The notes beneath the pieces were generated by a model. The model worked only from the letters and a program-made list of their open reading frames with translations. It was not told the DNA's origin and made no database searches. From a marine bacterium B5-7 (GTDB taxonomy: Bacteria > Pseudomonadota > Gammaproteobacteria > Arenicellales > CAJQKF01), in contig BQJD01000009.1 of NCBI GenBank assembly GCA_021604525.1, forward strand, positions 62,001 through 126,000: 64,000 bases of DNA, in the 5' to 3' direction. The position numbers and the translations under genes were made by a program. Positions 1 through 9,098 of this stretch are shown in pieces. Position 1 is the first letter of the stretch. Each line of letters begins with the position of its first letter.

Positions 1-370
1 CCAGACGGCCCAATATGCGCTCTTCACCAAAAGACACGACTTGCGCTGCCTCGATACCGATTTTACGAAACGCTTCCAGGCCAAACCATTCACCAGCCGC
101 CTTGCTAGGTCTTAAAAAATAGCGCCAGGTTTTGTGTGAAGGTAATCGGTATCGTTTGAAATAAAAACATCCACCATCAAACGGTACACGATATATCTGG
201 GTGGTCTTACTCTCCTGGACAAGTTTTCCAGGTTGGATATTGCGCCAATCGGAGTGGGGATCGAGTCCGGCCTCATTCAACATCGACTCCATGCCAGCAG
301 CCACATAGCGAACCTGGCCATGGAATGTCTGGATTTTATGACGGTGTGGTATCCGGGATATACGTCTCAA
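1..370 (-). CDS. LPS kinase-family protein (KdkA/RfaP/InaA-like), truncated by window edge
   Basis: The frame is open from the window edge and shows the N-terminal lobe of a small lipopolysaccharide-kinase-type fold. A strand with FYFKRYRLP carries the likely ATP-binding lysine, followed by RPSKAAGEWFGLEAFRKIGI, as in Kdo/heptose kinases that phosphorylate LPS core at the inner membrane. The catalytic HGD loop lies outside the window. The start is uncertain: a TTG at 370 overlaps the stop of the upstream methyltransferase (TTGA, translational coupling) and the first in-frame ATG is at 292. A protein kinase of similar fold is the alternative. Together with the methyltransferase it looks like an envelope or glycan pair. 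Confidence 0.6.
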   Translation of the reverse strand, partial: MRRISRIPHRHKIQTFHGQVRYVAAGMESMLNEAGLDPHSDWRNIQPGKLVQESKTTQIYRVPFDGGCFYFKRYRLPSHKTWRYFLRPSKAAGEWFGLEAFRKIGIEAAQVVSFGEERILGRL

Positions 371-1203
371 TTCTTGACCAGTAGTGCGTAACGGTGTCGA
401 GGGCCCAGATTGGATACGGTCAGGCACTGATCGAGACGGGCACCGTAACGACTGGCAATCGCCGCGATCTCTTCAGGCAGCATGGCTGCTGATTTTAGCG
501 CGCGACCTCTTATGCGTCTAGAAATTGATTGTATGGATCGTCGGTCTGTGAATGAGAAAATTACAAAATTTTTCGATACTCGCAAAAGTTCACCAAGAAG
601 AGTCTCCCGTTCTTTTGCATCCGGTAAATGATGGGATAAACGTGCGCAAATGACGCCATCGATCGATTCATCGGGAAGTGGCAACTCCAAAGCGGATACC
701 ACCATGCCGACAGGGCAAGTAACGGAATAATTTCGCGTTAGTGCCAGATCAAGCTGTGCCGGAGAAATATCCGCTTCCAGTAACGCATGTGTTCGAGCGG
801 CCATGGGTGCACTCAGGCGGCCGCCTCCACAAGGTATGTCCAGAAGAGTTTTACTCGTTGGTTGGTCCGATAATAAACGTTCAAGAATCCAAAGTTCACG
901 CCGGGTTCGTTGACGCTTTCGTCTGCTTTCACTAAATGAGCGGTCGTATTGTGCAGCACCGGCATCACGTTGGTATGTCCACTCATAACGTTTCCTGTCA
1001 GGGCCGTTCGTAGTGTCTTGCAATGCCTCCGGCTCAGGCTGGGCAAATTGTGGAATGTCATGCTGTGGTCCAAGCAACGGATAATCCATGTTGCATGAAT
1101 TACAGCGGATTACTTGTTCATGGAAAGCAAGCTTTTCATGACAGGCAGGACAGATTAGCAAATCGCTAAAATCGATTACGTGGGGAGAGATTGAAACTGT
1201 CAA
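367..1203 (-). CDS. SAM-dependent methyltransferase with N-terminal zinc ribbon
   Basis: The protein has 278 aa. Residues about 17-45 form a Trm112-like zinc ribbon (CPAC then CNSC), followed by a class I SAM-binding domain with motif LLDIPCGGGRLS near residue 120 and an acidic residue (EADIS) at the end of the next strand. The substrate cannot be told. The start is a TTG at 1203, supported by AAGGA about nine bases upstream; no ATG lies near the expected N-terminus. The stop overlaps the putative start of the LPS-kinase-like gene, so the two are probably co-transcribed. Confidence 0.7.
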   Translation of the reverse strand: MTVSISPHVIDFSDLLICPACHEKLAFHEQVIRCNSCNMDYPLLGPQHDIPQFAQPEPEALQDTTNGPDRKRYEWTYQRDAGAAQYDRSFSESRRKRQRTRRELWILERLLSDQPTSKTLLDIPCGGGRLSAPMAARTHALLEADISPAQLDLALTRNYSVTCPVGMVVSALELPLPDESIDGVICARLSHHLPDAKERETLLGELLRVSKNFVIFSFTDRRSIQSISRRIRGRALKSAAMLPEEIAAIASRYGARLDQCLTVSNLGPRHRYALLVKN

Positions 1204-1421
1204 CAGGTTGATCCTTGGAGGAGCTCACTCAGTGTGATCTTTTTTATATTCTGGCTTAAAGTCACCACCACTATGAAAGACAGAATATAAGATCAGCCTT
1301 AAGTCATCCTTAAGAATACCCGGTAACTAAGTTCGTGGGTTCAGGTATTGTCTTTCGAAACTGATCAATCGGACGTGTTCACTTATTGCAGTGTTTTGAT
1401 GCAACTTGAGTACATTATTGC

Positions 1422-2066
1422 CTACTTGCCATCGAAGGTGGAGTTTTCGTTTGTTCTGAACGAGTTGATGAAGAGTTCCTGTAGTTGAAGCCATTCACCG
1501 GGTTCAGCGCAAGTAAAAGTTACGTTTGCACCGTATCTTTGGCCATTGAAGCCAACATGGAAACGTAAACCGCCAGACAATCCACCCGGATCGGAACCTG
1601 GAAGGCTGAAGAATGTGACTGCGGCTCCACCACAGTTTGCGCTTCCGGCTATTCGCATTACGTTCGGCCAGATCTGCTCCATGGTATCGGCGTTGGTATT
1701 GTGCTTCCTGGCCACGCTGAATGCCATGCCGGGGGAGATGGGGCATGCTGCTCCGCATTCAGCACCAGCGACGGCATTCACTGTCGCGCCATCATCGCCT
1801 GCAAGAGTTTTCCAATGGGAGGGCAAGTCGAAATCGCAGGGCATGATTTCACTGGCATCGAAAGTCTTGAATTGCGCCGTGCGGCAGCTACAACAGTCAA
1901 CGTCAGTTACAAGAACCATGTTGGGTTCTGATGCACCCGGCGATGTGAATATCGCATGTGATGCTTCTTGGCCGTGTGAGTTTGCAACCAACAGGAATAC
2001 GATACTCAATCCGATTATCGTTTGTGCGAACAATCCAATTGAGAGACTTTTCAAAATTTCAGACAT
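1422..2066 (-). CDS. Secreted cysteine-rich protein of unknown function
   Basis: I do not recognise this 214-aa protein. It begins with a signal peptide (hydrophobic run IIGLSIVFLLVANSHG), so it is probably exported to the periplasm. The mature part has several cysteines, including CCSC near residue 58 and two further pairs, which suggests disulfides. I chose the ATG at 2066 because it starts directly before the signal peptide; an upstream ATG at 2126 would add 20 residues. It stands alone between two intergenic stretches. Confidence 0.5.
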   Translation of the reverse strand: MSEILKSLSIGLFAQTIIGLSIVFLLVANSHGQEASHAIFTSPGASEPNMVLVTDVDCCSCRTAQFKTFDASEIMPCDFDLPSHWKTLAGDDGATVNAVAGAECGAACPISPGMAFSVARKHNTNADTMEQIWPNVMRIAGSANCGGAAVTFFSLPGSDPGGLSGGLRFHVGFNGQRYGANVTFTCAEPGEWLQLQELFINSFRTNENSTFDGK

Positions 2067-2178
2067 TATAAGAAGCTCAATGATTCTGGGTGCGTCCAGT
2101 CGGGCTACGTGTCGCGAGAAGATCACTAATCTATTAAGATGAATTGACGGATCTGTAGGGTATCGGGTAAAACTAAAT

Positions 2179-2589
2179 TTATGTGTAGGTATAGAAGGTT
2201 TTATTCACTATTTGCCAACGATCATCAAGTTTAATCATGGATAACCTGTCGGTAATCCATGCGCCATAACAGTATCCAGTGACGGTGACTAACGCAGTAT
2301 CACCGACTTGGCTGAATTCATCTACGCGATAGACGAAAGGCTCGTTACCAGTTTTGGCATCTACGGTGCTGCCAATAAATTCATCGAGCTCAGAAAATTC
2401 CAGAGTTCCGTCAAAGTGGCCGATTATGTAGGCCCTTGGATGGAAGATTCGTCTAAGTTCTGCTTCATTTGCCTCCATCATGGCGGTGAAATAATCACCC
2501 GCTAAGGAAAGCACGGTATCGGCTTCATCATTACGGTGGATCATAATTACTCCTGACATGGGGATGTTGGATTCATAATTATTACTCAA
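2179..2589 (-). CDS. SnoaL/NTF2-like protein (lumazine-binding-like family)
   Basis: This 136-aa protein has the pattern of the cone-shaped NTF2/SnoaL fold of the putative lumazine-binding group: an N-terminal helix (DYFTAMMEANEAELRRIFHP) followed by alternating strands ending in VTVTGYCYGAWITDRLSMIK and a final WQIVNKTFY strand. Members are small ligand-binding or enzymatic domains of diverse function and no activity can be assigned. In-frame ATGs also occur 10 and 15 codons further in, so the N-terminus is uncertain. Confidence 0.6.
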   Translation of the reverse strand: MSNNYESNIPMSGVIMIHRNDEADTVLSLAGDYFTAMMEANEAELRRIFHPRAYIIGHFDGTLEFSELDEFIGSTVDAKTGNEPFVYRVDEFSQVGDTALVTVTGYCYGAWITDRLSMIKLDDRWQIVNKTFYTYT

Positions 2590-2841
2590 GATAGATCAGG
2601 CACGGGATAAATTGTAAAAGTATAAAATGTAAAGAAATGGTCTAGAACAGGGTTTATTGCTTGCTGATACAGAATTGCAATCGCGAAGTATAATGTCGTT
2701 GGAATTCAAAGAACAATGTTTGAATCGACATGTCGATAGTTGAATCACATGGCAAATATTCAGACAGAACTGTGTAACTCGTGCTAACGTTTGATCCTCA
2801 CGGTGGTCGTTTTGAGACCACTTCAACCGGAGGATATAACC

Positions 2842-3129
2842 ATGTATTCCAAAGTCTACCGAATTACCTGCAGTCCTGGTCAGGCAGATGCGTTGCTGGG
2901 GCATTATGATGCTCATGTGGTGCCGGCGATCAAGGCAAGTGAACATCACGTGGGACATCACATGATTCAGACCGGAGCGGATGAATGGTTACTGGTGAGT
3001 AACTATGTAAGTGAGGATGCCGCTACTATTTCAGCGCCGATGGTTCAGGAGATCGTAAAACCGATGGCTGAGCAGTTTGGGATGCAGCTTGAACCGGTGA
3101 CACAGGGCGATGTTAATCGAAGTTTCTAA
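2842..3129 (+). CDS. Small ferredoxin-fold (ABM-like) protein
   Basis: This 95-aa protein resembles small dimeric alpha-beta barrel (antibiotic monooxygenase-like) domains: a first strand VYRITCSPGQ, a helix with ALLGHYDAHVVPAIKAS, then VGHHMIQTG and EWLLVSNYVSE strands. The start at 2842 has a strong GGAGG at 2829-2833. No function can be assigned. An intrinsic terminator follows at 3258. Confidence 0.6.
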   Translation: MYSKVYRITCSPGQADALLGHYDAHVVPAIKASEHHVGHHMIQTGADEWLLVSNYVSEDAATISAPMVQEIVKPMAEQFGMQLEPVTQGDVNRSF

Positions 3130-3432
3130 CTACTCGTGAATATCCTGTCAAACATTTGCATAACTTCAGTCGACTTATTGACGTGATGGGCAGGATGCGC
3201 AGATTCGCTACAAAAACTATTCCTGTTTCTTCAGTATGTAAGCAAACAGAATTCAAGCCCCGTCGAGTTATAAAACTGTCGGGGTATTTTTTTGCCTGAT
3301 ATGAACAAGTCGTCCGATTTATTGATACATGAGTGTTTCAAGCAGGCCGCTGTAGAGCCGGGTGGGAAATGTCAATTTTGATCAGGACAGACTTGATTCG
3401 GATTTATAGTGAACGATAGAGGCTTACGCGTT
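3130..3432. other. Intergenic stretch without a gene
   Basis: Apart from the terminator at 3258-3293 I see no gene or clear site in this stretch. It separates two convergent genes. Confidence 0.6.
3258..3293 (+). terminator. Rho-independent terminator
   Basis: CCCCG at 3258-3262 pairs with CGGGG at 3280-3284, an inner AGTT/AACT pair extends the hairpin, and a T-rich run follows at 3285-3293. It lies about 130 bases after the small ABM-like gene and probably ends its transcript. Confidence 0.7.
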
Positions 3433-4776
3433 TTAGTTCAGTATTGTCTTGTATAAATCAAACTCACCCGGAATCCCCTTTAGCGAGCAGGCACCAAGCG
3501 GGTCGAATTGGAACAGGCTTGATCCAGCCACCAAATCTGTCACCAGCTTTGACATCACAACCTCATCATTTCCGGTATGACTCAAAATACGCGCAGCCAC
3601 ATGGATTGCGAGCCCGGATACGTCACTATTGTTATGTTCAATTTCGCCTGTATGCAGCGCAGCACGAATGGAAACGCCGAGCTTTCTGATTTCCAGAACT
3701 AACGCAGTAGCGCACTGGATGGCACGCCCGGGACCATCAAATATAGCAAGTAATCCGTCGCCCGTTGATTTGATCAAGGTTCCCTGAAATCTGTTGACAA
3801 GTAAACCAGCCAACCGGTCATGTTGCCCTAGCAGACTGGTCCATTCCTCGTCTCCGAGTCGGGTCAAATGTCCCGTTGAATCGACAATGTCTGTAAACAA
3901 TACAGTTGCGAGGGTGCGTTGATTTACGGTGTAACTATTGGTTTCACTTGCGCAAGCGTTCCTGATTTCGTCTATGCATTGACTGAAATCTCCGGCCCAG
4001 ATGACATGGTCATCGCCTTCGATGGTGACTAGTTTTGCGTTTTGTAAATAGTCCGCCAGATGTTGACCAGCCTCGTATGGAACCTGACGATCACCGCGAG
4101 CATGAAACACGATGGTTGGTGCTGTTACAAACTCAAGTATCGGTCTTACATCAGCCTTAATATTTAATTCGAAAAAATGCTTCATTCCAGAGGGTGTACA
4201 TGAATAGCGTTCAGCCTGCCCAAAAGACTTGTGCATGCCAGGCTGTCGGGCAAGGCTCGGGGCGATGAAATCCAGGGCAATACCTTTCCCCCAATTACTT
4301 CGCCACAACTCGACTTTGGCATATCTTTCCTGAAGGCTATGACGGAATGGGTAGTCATCCGTGCCATGGCCTTTCGCATATCCGCCGCAAATAAAAAGAT
4401 GGGATACTTTCTCCGGATAAGTTGCTGCAAACAGCAAGCTCAGTGCACCCCCTTCAGAGATGGTGACGAATGCGGCGCGGTTACTGCCGGTCGCTGCCAT
4501 AACGGTCGTAATATCATCCATGCGTTCTTCCATGGACGGTGCGCCGGATATGCGCTCTGAAAGTCCTTGTCCGCGTTTGTCGAACGTAATGACCCGGCCG
4601 AGCGATGCGAGTTCTCTAAGGAACTTCGTATATCCTGGAAGATTGTGGAAATACTCGACGTGTGATACGACTCCGGGAACCACTATAAAGTCGATAGGCC
4701 CTGTCCCCATAATCTGGTAGGCGATACAAATATCACCCGCTTCAGCATACTGGGTTTCCGGGAGTTCGTGGGACAT
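3433..4776 (-). CDS. Alpha/beta-hydrolase fused to class III adenylate/guanylate cyclase domain
   Basis: The 447-aa protein has two domains. Residues about 10-270 form an alpha/beta hydrolase with a nucleophile elbow around TISEGG and a late acid/His region (GDDHVIW). Residues about 285-445 form a class III nucleotide cyclase: the metal-binding aspartate sits in VLFTDIVDST, the second in STGDGLLAIF, and the GLAIHVAARI helix carries the transition-state arginine. Such fusions are known; the hydrolase part is thought to sense or process a ligand while the cyclase makes cAMP. No membrane segment is visible, so it is cytoplasmic. Nearby genes give no hint of the ligand. Confidence 0.8.
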   Translation of the reverse strand: MSHELPETQYAEAGDICIAYQIMGTGPIDFIVVPGVVSHVEYFHNLPGYTKFLRELASLGRVITFDKRGQGLSERISGAPSMEERMDDITTVMAATGSNRAAFVTISEGGALSLLFAATYPEKVSHLFICGGYAKGHGTDDYPFRHSLQERYAKVELWRSNWGKGIALDFIAPSLARQPGMHKSFGQAERYSCTPSGMKHFFELNIKADVRPILEFVTAPTIVFHARGDRQVPYEAGQHLADYLQNAKLVTIEGDDHVIWAGDFSQCIDEIRNACASETNSYTVNQRTLATVLFTDIVDSTGHLTRLGDEEWTSLLGQHDRLAGLLVNRFQGTLIKSTGDGLLAIFDGPGRAIQCATALVLEIRKLGVSIRAALHTGEIEHNNSDVSGLAIHVAARILSHTGNDEVVMSKLVTDLVAGSSLFQFDPLGACSLKGIPGEFDLYKTILN

Positions 4777-4910
4777 GACGGGTTATCCTAGGTGTCGAGA
4801 CGACACCCGTCAATCTGTTCATGATTATCCCGAATCCACCAAATGCCGATCAGGATGTATGTGCTTGACAGGTTCGAGGTAGATTTCAATCACTACCCAT
4901 GAATGCCAGA

Positions 4911-6368
4911 TTAACTGGCCCGACGTAGCCACTGCTCCTGCATAGCCTTGACTAATGCCGGCTTAAGGTACTCAAGCCCGCATAACCTGAGATGTTGGCA
5001 AACTCGTTTTGCATCTTCGATTGATTGATGGCGTGCTGCGGCAGGCAATACGTCATCGCATCCGAGTGCCATTTTTATTATGTCAGGGAACTTTGCAGGA
5101 TGTGCCGTGGCCAGACACACGACCCTGACGTTTTCAGGTAAGTCCGCTTTCAACGATTCAATGGCAGCCACAGCAACGGCGGTATGCGGATCGAGTAAAT
5201 AGTGTCCTTCAGATTCGTAAACATTCCGGATGGTATCAAACGTCGTTTGATCAGATACGGATGCGGACATGAAGCCATCCTGGATCACGTGTAGTGTCTC
5301 TGCATCCAGTTGGGCTTCACGCTTGTTGGCGAAATCATCCATCCATTGCCGGATCTGGTTGCTATTCCTGTTGGTTGAGAAATATAGAAATCTCCAGAAA
5401 TTATAGGGTGCGACGATATCGATCGCGGATGAAGGTGTCTGTACCAGATCCTTGCGAGGAAAAACACCGGTCGAGAAGACGGAATGTAATGCCTGGTTTA
5501 CATTGTTGGCACACACGAAGCGATTCACCGGTAGCCCCATGGAACGCGCCAGGTAACCTCCGAACAGGTTTCCAAATGCGCCGGTCGGTACTGAAAAAAC
5601 GATCGGTTCACCCACCTTATCGACCGTTCGATAGTAGGCGTAGAAATAGTGGACCGTCTGCAGCATGACCCGACACCAGTTGATCGAATTTACGCTCGAC
5701 AAGCCGAGTGACTTTTTCAATTCAGTATCGGTGAATAACTCGGCGACAACCAGGTCAAGATCGTCACCGCCATCGGCACAATTTTCTACTCCTACAGGGT
5801 GTACGTTAACAGCGTTAAGGGTCGTCATCTGACGCTCCTGTTCTTCTGAAATCATTCCCCGAGGATAAAGCGGCCAGCAATCTATTTGCTTCTTACCCGC
5901 TGCTGCCCAGGCAGCGGCGGGACCGGTATCGCCGGTTGTCGCAAGGACAATATTCAACCGTTGTTGTCGCTGTTCAAGGAAATAGTCAACAACGTTCATC
6001 AGGAAGCCCATCGCCATATCCTTGAAAGACAGGGTGGGGCCATGGAACAGTTCAAGTATCCTTATGTCGGGCTGATTGCTGATCGATATGAGGTTTACGA
6101 CATCGGGATGACTGAAAGAACGAAAACTGTCATCGAGTAATTCTTTGAGTACCTGTGCAGGCACAATGGAGCGGTCGACGTACAAGGAAACCAGTTCGAA
6201 TGCAAGTTCGGAAAAGGAGAGGTCAGCGAATTGTTGAAGCTGATCTGCTGTTAAAACCGGAATTGAATCCGGAACAAATAATCCACCATCGGCGGCGAAT
6301 CCCTGCAATACGGCTTCGTCAAAATTAACTGGCTGGATACTGCCGCGGGTACTGACAAATTTTATCAT
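4911..6368 (-). CDS. Threonine synthase-like PLP enzyme (divergent)
   Basis: This 485-aa protein has the length and layout of bacterial threonine synthase (O-phosphohomoserine to threonine, fold-type II PLP). The PLP lysine is in HGPTLSFKDMAMG near residue 118 and the phosphate loop is ATTGDTGPAA. The region that is normally TFDDCQ is replaced by ENCADGGDDLD, so the substrate pocket may differ. It follows the ornithine-cyclodeaminase-like gene by about 70 bases and has a good RBS (GAGGAGA). Context within an amino-acid uptake operon suggests a catabolic or special biosynthetic paralog rather than housekeeping ThrC, but an ordinary threonine synthase cannot be excluded. Confidence 0.75.
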   Translation of the reverse strand: MIKFVSTRGSIQPVNFDEAVLQGFAADGGLFVPDSIPVLTADQLQQFADLSFSELAFELVSLYVDRSIVPAQVLKELLDDSFRSFSHPDVVNLISISNQPDIRILELFHGPTLSFKDMAMGFLMNVVDYFLEQRQQRLNIVLATTGDTGPAAAWAAAGKKQIDCWPLYPRGMISEEQERQMTTLNAVNVHPVGVENCADGGDDLDLVVAELFTDTELKKSLGLSSVNSINWCRVMLQTVHYFYAYYRTVDKVGEPIVFSVPTGAFGNLFGGYLARSMGLPVNRFVCANNVNQALHSVFSTGVFPRKDLVQTPSSAIDIVAPYNFWRFLYFSTNRNSNQIRQWMDDFANKREAQLDAETLHVIQDGFMSASVSDQTTFDTIRNVYESEGHYLLDPHTAVAVAAIESLKADLPENVRVVCLATAHPAKFPDIIKMALGCDDVLPAAARHQSIEDAKRVCQHLRLCGLEYLKPALVKAMQEQWLRRAS

Positions 6369-6440
6369 CTATGTTTCTCCTCGAACTTCATGAGCCGTCA
6401 GTAAAGGATTCTCGTTGGACAAAATGTGTTCGTCGAATAA

Positions 6441-7391
6441 TCAGTGGGAAAGGCGTTCCTGGACTGCCTTGGCTATCTGAATGTCCTGTACTGCAATGCC
6501 AGTTAAATCCGCGACCGTAATCTGGTTGTTGGATTGGCGAGCACGTGAACCGTTTCTGATAATGTCACCAAGCTCCCGTACCTTTTCGAACTTGATATCG
6601 TTGTTTGTGAGTGCCTTGAAAATCTCACCTCGCTCCTGACATTGCACAAGGCTGTCAGTAATCACGAGATCAGCCAGTCCCAGAATTCGACTATCAAGTT
6701 CCTGCTTCTCGGCCGTATCGGATCCTATTGCGGTGATATGCGTACCCGGTCGAACCTGGTCAGCAAGTATTAACGGTGATACCGCTGGAGTAGTTGTTAC
6801 GATCAGGTTACAGGCGGCGGTAACTTCATCAGATACTCGTGTCGTCGTAACGTTATAGCCCAGGCTTTGCATGTCATGGCGATAACGTTGCAGACCGTCA
6901 TCATTGCGTCCCCAGACTACAACCTCGCGACAACCGGTTTCGCTTGCAAGATAACTCACCTGCATTCGCGCCATCGTGCCGGTCCCATAGACACCAATTG
7001 CGGTAACCGTTTCAGGAGCCAGATATCGTGCGGCAATTCGTCCGGCCAGTGCGGTACGTACATTGGTTAGATAACCTTCATCGAGCAGTACGGAACTTAA
7101 CTGTCCGGTCTGTTGCGAAAACACCAGCATAAGACCGGAGCTTGACGGTAGTCCAAGGTTGACGTTGCCGTAAAATCCAGAGGCGATCTTGATGACAAAG
7201 ACACTATCGTTGCGGATGTAGCCATACTTTATGTGGGTATCACCCGGTGGATCGTCGAATATCAATTCACCAACAGGTGGAATGACAGCATCACCGTTGG
7301 AGTACGCGATAAAGCCTTCCTCTATCGCCGATGTAAAATCCATATTTTCAGTGACGGCCTGTATTTCTTCAAGTGTATGGACCTTCGTCAT
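6441..7391 (-). CDS. Ornithine cyclodeaminase/mu-crystallin family protein
   Basis: This 316-aa protein has a Rossmann fold of the OCD family. The NAD(P) motif GVYGTGTMARMQ is near residue 133, an acidic GRN/D segment follows the next strand, and the N-terminal part carries the family's substrate-binding K and R (HIKYGYI, SSVLLDEGYLTNVRTA). Family members are ornithine cyclodeaminase, alanine or arginine dehydrogenases, EutC and SbnB. Its ATG overlaps the stop of the small upstream ORF (ATGA), and it sits between an amino-acid ABC importer and a threonine-synthase-like gene, so it most likely acts on a basic or diamino acid. Confidence 0.75.
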   Translation of the reverse strand: MTKVHTLEEIQAVTENMDFTSAIEEGFIAYSNGDAVIPPVGELIFDDPPGDTHIKYGYIRNDSVFVIKIASGFYGNVNLGLPSSSGLMLVFSQQTGQLSSVLLDEGYLTNVRTALAGRIAARYLAPETVTAIGVYGTGTMARMQVSYLASETGCREVVVWGRNDDGLQRYRHDMQSLGYNVTTTRVSDEVTAACNLIVTTTPAVSPLILADQVRPGTHITAIGSDTAEKQELDSRILGLADLVITDSLVQCQERGEIFKALTNNDIKFEKVRELGDIIRNGSRARQSNNQITVADLTGIAVQDIQIAKAVQERLSH

Positions 7392-7597
7392 CTCACAGCC
7401 TCAGTTGTAGATGATTCAATATCCGGCTTGCCTGCCATGTTTCTTTCAGCCGTCAATACATTGCGCTTAAAGTTCATGATGTGCGCTTGCAGATGATATG
7501 CGAACACATCGTCAAATTTATTGCTCATATCAGTTAAAAAGAGAATCGGTTGTGCGATCAAACCCAGCGACAATTCATTGGTATTTGGAATTATCAT
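7388..7597 (-). CDS. Small ORF coupled to the OCD-like gene
   Basis: I do not recognise this 69-aa product. It is listed because its stop codon overlaps the start of the ornithine-cyclodeaminase-like gene by four bases (ATGA), the pattern seen for true coupled genes. A shorter version could begin at the ATG at 7528 (46 aa). No signal peptide, membrane segment or known motif is visible. Confidence 0.35.
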   Translation of the reverse strand: MIIPNTNELSLGLIAQPILFLTDMSNKFDDVFAYHLQAHIMNFKRNVLTAERNMAGKPDIESSTTEAVR

Positions 7598-7634
7598 TGG
7601 AGTTTAGATTCGTTTTAAACTGCAAAAGGATTCG

Positions 7635-8384
7635 CTAGTGCCTTAAGATCTGACGAAGGAAAAGTGCAGTTCGCTCATGTTGCGGATGATTGAAAAATGT
7701 CTCCGGTTCCGCTTGTTCAATCAATTGGCCATGGTCCATGAAAATAACCCGATCAGCTACCGAGCGGGCAAATCCCATTTCGTGTGTCACACAAAGCATC
7801 GTCATCCCGTCACTCGCCAGATCTACCATTACATCCAGGACTTCTGAAATCATTTCTGGATCAAGCGCAGAAGTCGGTTCGTCGAACAGCATGATCTGTG
7901 GCTTCATGCATAGTGCCCGGGCGATGGCTACACGTTGTTGTTGTCCCCCGGATAACTGGATAGGGTATTTGTTCGCCTGCTCTGGAATCTTTACCCGTCC
8001 AAGATAGTGCATGGCCGTATCTCTAGCTTCGGCTTTGGGTGTCTTGCGTACCAGTCGTTGTGCAATGGTCAGGTTCTTGAGAATGGTCATATGCGGAAAG
8101 AGATTGAAACTCTGGAAAACCATGCCAATCTCGCTGCGCACTGCATCGATATCTTTGGTTTTGTCGGTGAGTTCATGCCCATTGATGATAATTTGTCCGC
8201 TGGTGTGTTCCTCCATCCGGTTAATGCAGCGAATCAACGTCGACTTACCAGAGCCGGATGGTCCGCAAACGACAATTCTCTCACCCTTGCGAACGTCGAG
8301 ATCAATCTCTTTTAGCGCCTCGAATTTACCGTAGCGTTTACTGACTTCGATCAAACGGATGATTGGATCATTGGTATTGTTCAT
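7635..8384 (-). CDS. Polar amino acid ABC transporter ATP-binding protein (GlnQ/HisP/OccP type)
   Basis: This 249-aa ATPase carries Walker [10 protein letters not shown] (about residue 37), a Q-loop in [12 protein letters not shown], the signature [15 protein letters not shown], Walker [16 protein letters not shown], and the H-loop in VTHEMGFAR. It powers the HisQ/HisM-like permeases encoded directly upstream. The length and the PHMTILKNL segment are typical of the polar amino acid family. Confidence 0.9.
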   Translation of the reverse strand: MNNTNDPIIRLIEVSKRYGKFEALKEIDLDVRKGERIVVCGPSGSGKSTLIRCINRMEEHTSGQIIINGHELTDKTKDIDAVRSEIGMVFQSFNLFPHMTILKNLTIAQRLVRKTPKAEARDTAMHYLGRVKIPEQANKYPIQLSGGQQQRVAIARALCMKPQIMLFDEPTSALDPEMISEVLDVMVDLASDGMTMLCVTHEMGFARSVADRVIFMDHGQLIEQAEPETFFNHPQHERTALFLRQILRH

Positions 8385-8414
8385 GGCGTACTCGTGCGAT
8401 ATGCAATAGATACC

Positions 8415-9098
8415 CTAACGAATGGTAAATCGACCGAGATAACCCTCGGTCCACCTGATAGTCCGTTGAATAATCCAGGTGAAGGTCACATAGATAAGCG
8501 CCAGTGATATAAAAATCTGATATGGCGCAAATGTTTCAGCGACGATAGTACGTGCGATACCGGTCATATCGGCTAATGTAATCGTACTTGCAAGCGCAGT
8601 GGACTTGAGCAAACTGATGATTTCGTTTCCATAAGCGGGCAGGGAAATCCTGATTGCAAGCGGTGCCGTAATATAGATGAAGCGCTGTGGAGTGGATATA
8701 CCAAGTGCTGCGCCGGCCTCCAGTAATCCCTTGTCGACAGAAAGCACACCACCGCGAAAAATTTCCGAGACATAGGCTCCAACGTTAAGAGACAGAGCCA
8801 CGATCGCGCATCCGAATGGATCTCTTAAGACAGACCAGAACATACTGTCACGAATCCAATCAAACTGGGGAAGGCCGTAGTAAATGATGAAAATCTGTAC
8901 CAGTATCGGTGTGCCGCGGAATATATAAAAGTAGAGTTGTGCCGGCCATGAAAGCCACCAGCGACCGCTAATACGCATCAATAACAATAAGACGGCAATA
9001 ATTGAACCGATCGCCAGTGAGAGGCCCAGTAAACCAAACGTGATGCCAATTCCATGCAGCATCCGCAGGATTGCGTCCATGATAATGCCGACACTCAT
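8415..9098 (-). CDS. Polar amino acid ABC transporter permease, HisM-like
   Basis: This 227-aa integral membrane protein has about five hydrophobic segments and the permease motif region (GLLEAGAALGISTPQRF), which is the EAA loop contacting the ATPase. I chose the ATG at 9098: it follows AAGGAGAG and overlaps the stop of the HisQ-like gene (ATGA). It forms a heterodimeric channel with the HisQ-like subunit. Confidence 0.88.
   Translation of the reverse strand: MSVGIIMDAILRMLHGIGITFGLLGLSLAIGSIIAVLLLLMRISGRWWLSWPAQLYFYIFRGTPILVQIFIIYYGLPQFDWIRDSMFWSVLRDPFGCAIVALSLNVGAYVSEIFRGGVLSVDKGLLEAGAALGISTPQRFIYITAPLAIRISLPAYGNEIISLLKSTALASTITLADMTGIARTIVAETFAPYQIFISLALIYVTFTWIIQRTIRWTEGYLGRFTIR

Noticed and set aside
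2596-2961. 121-codon minus-strand frame overlapping the small ABM-like gene
   Set aside because: The plus-strand gene has a strong RBS and a recognisable fold, while this frame has random-looking composition with many Cys and His.
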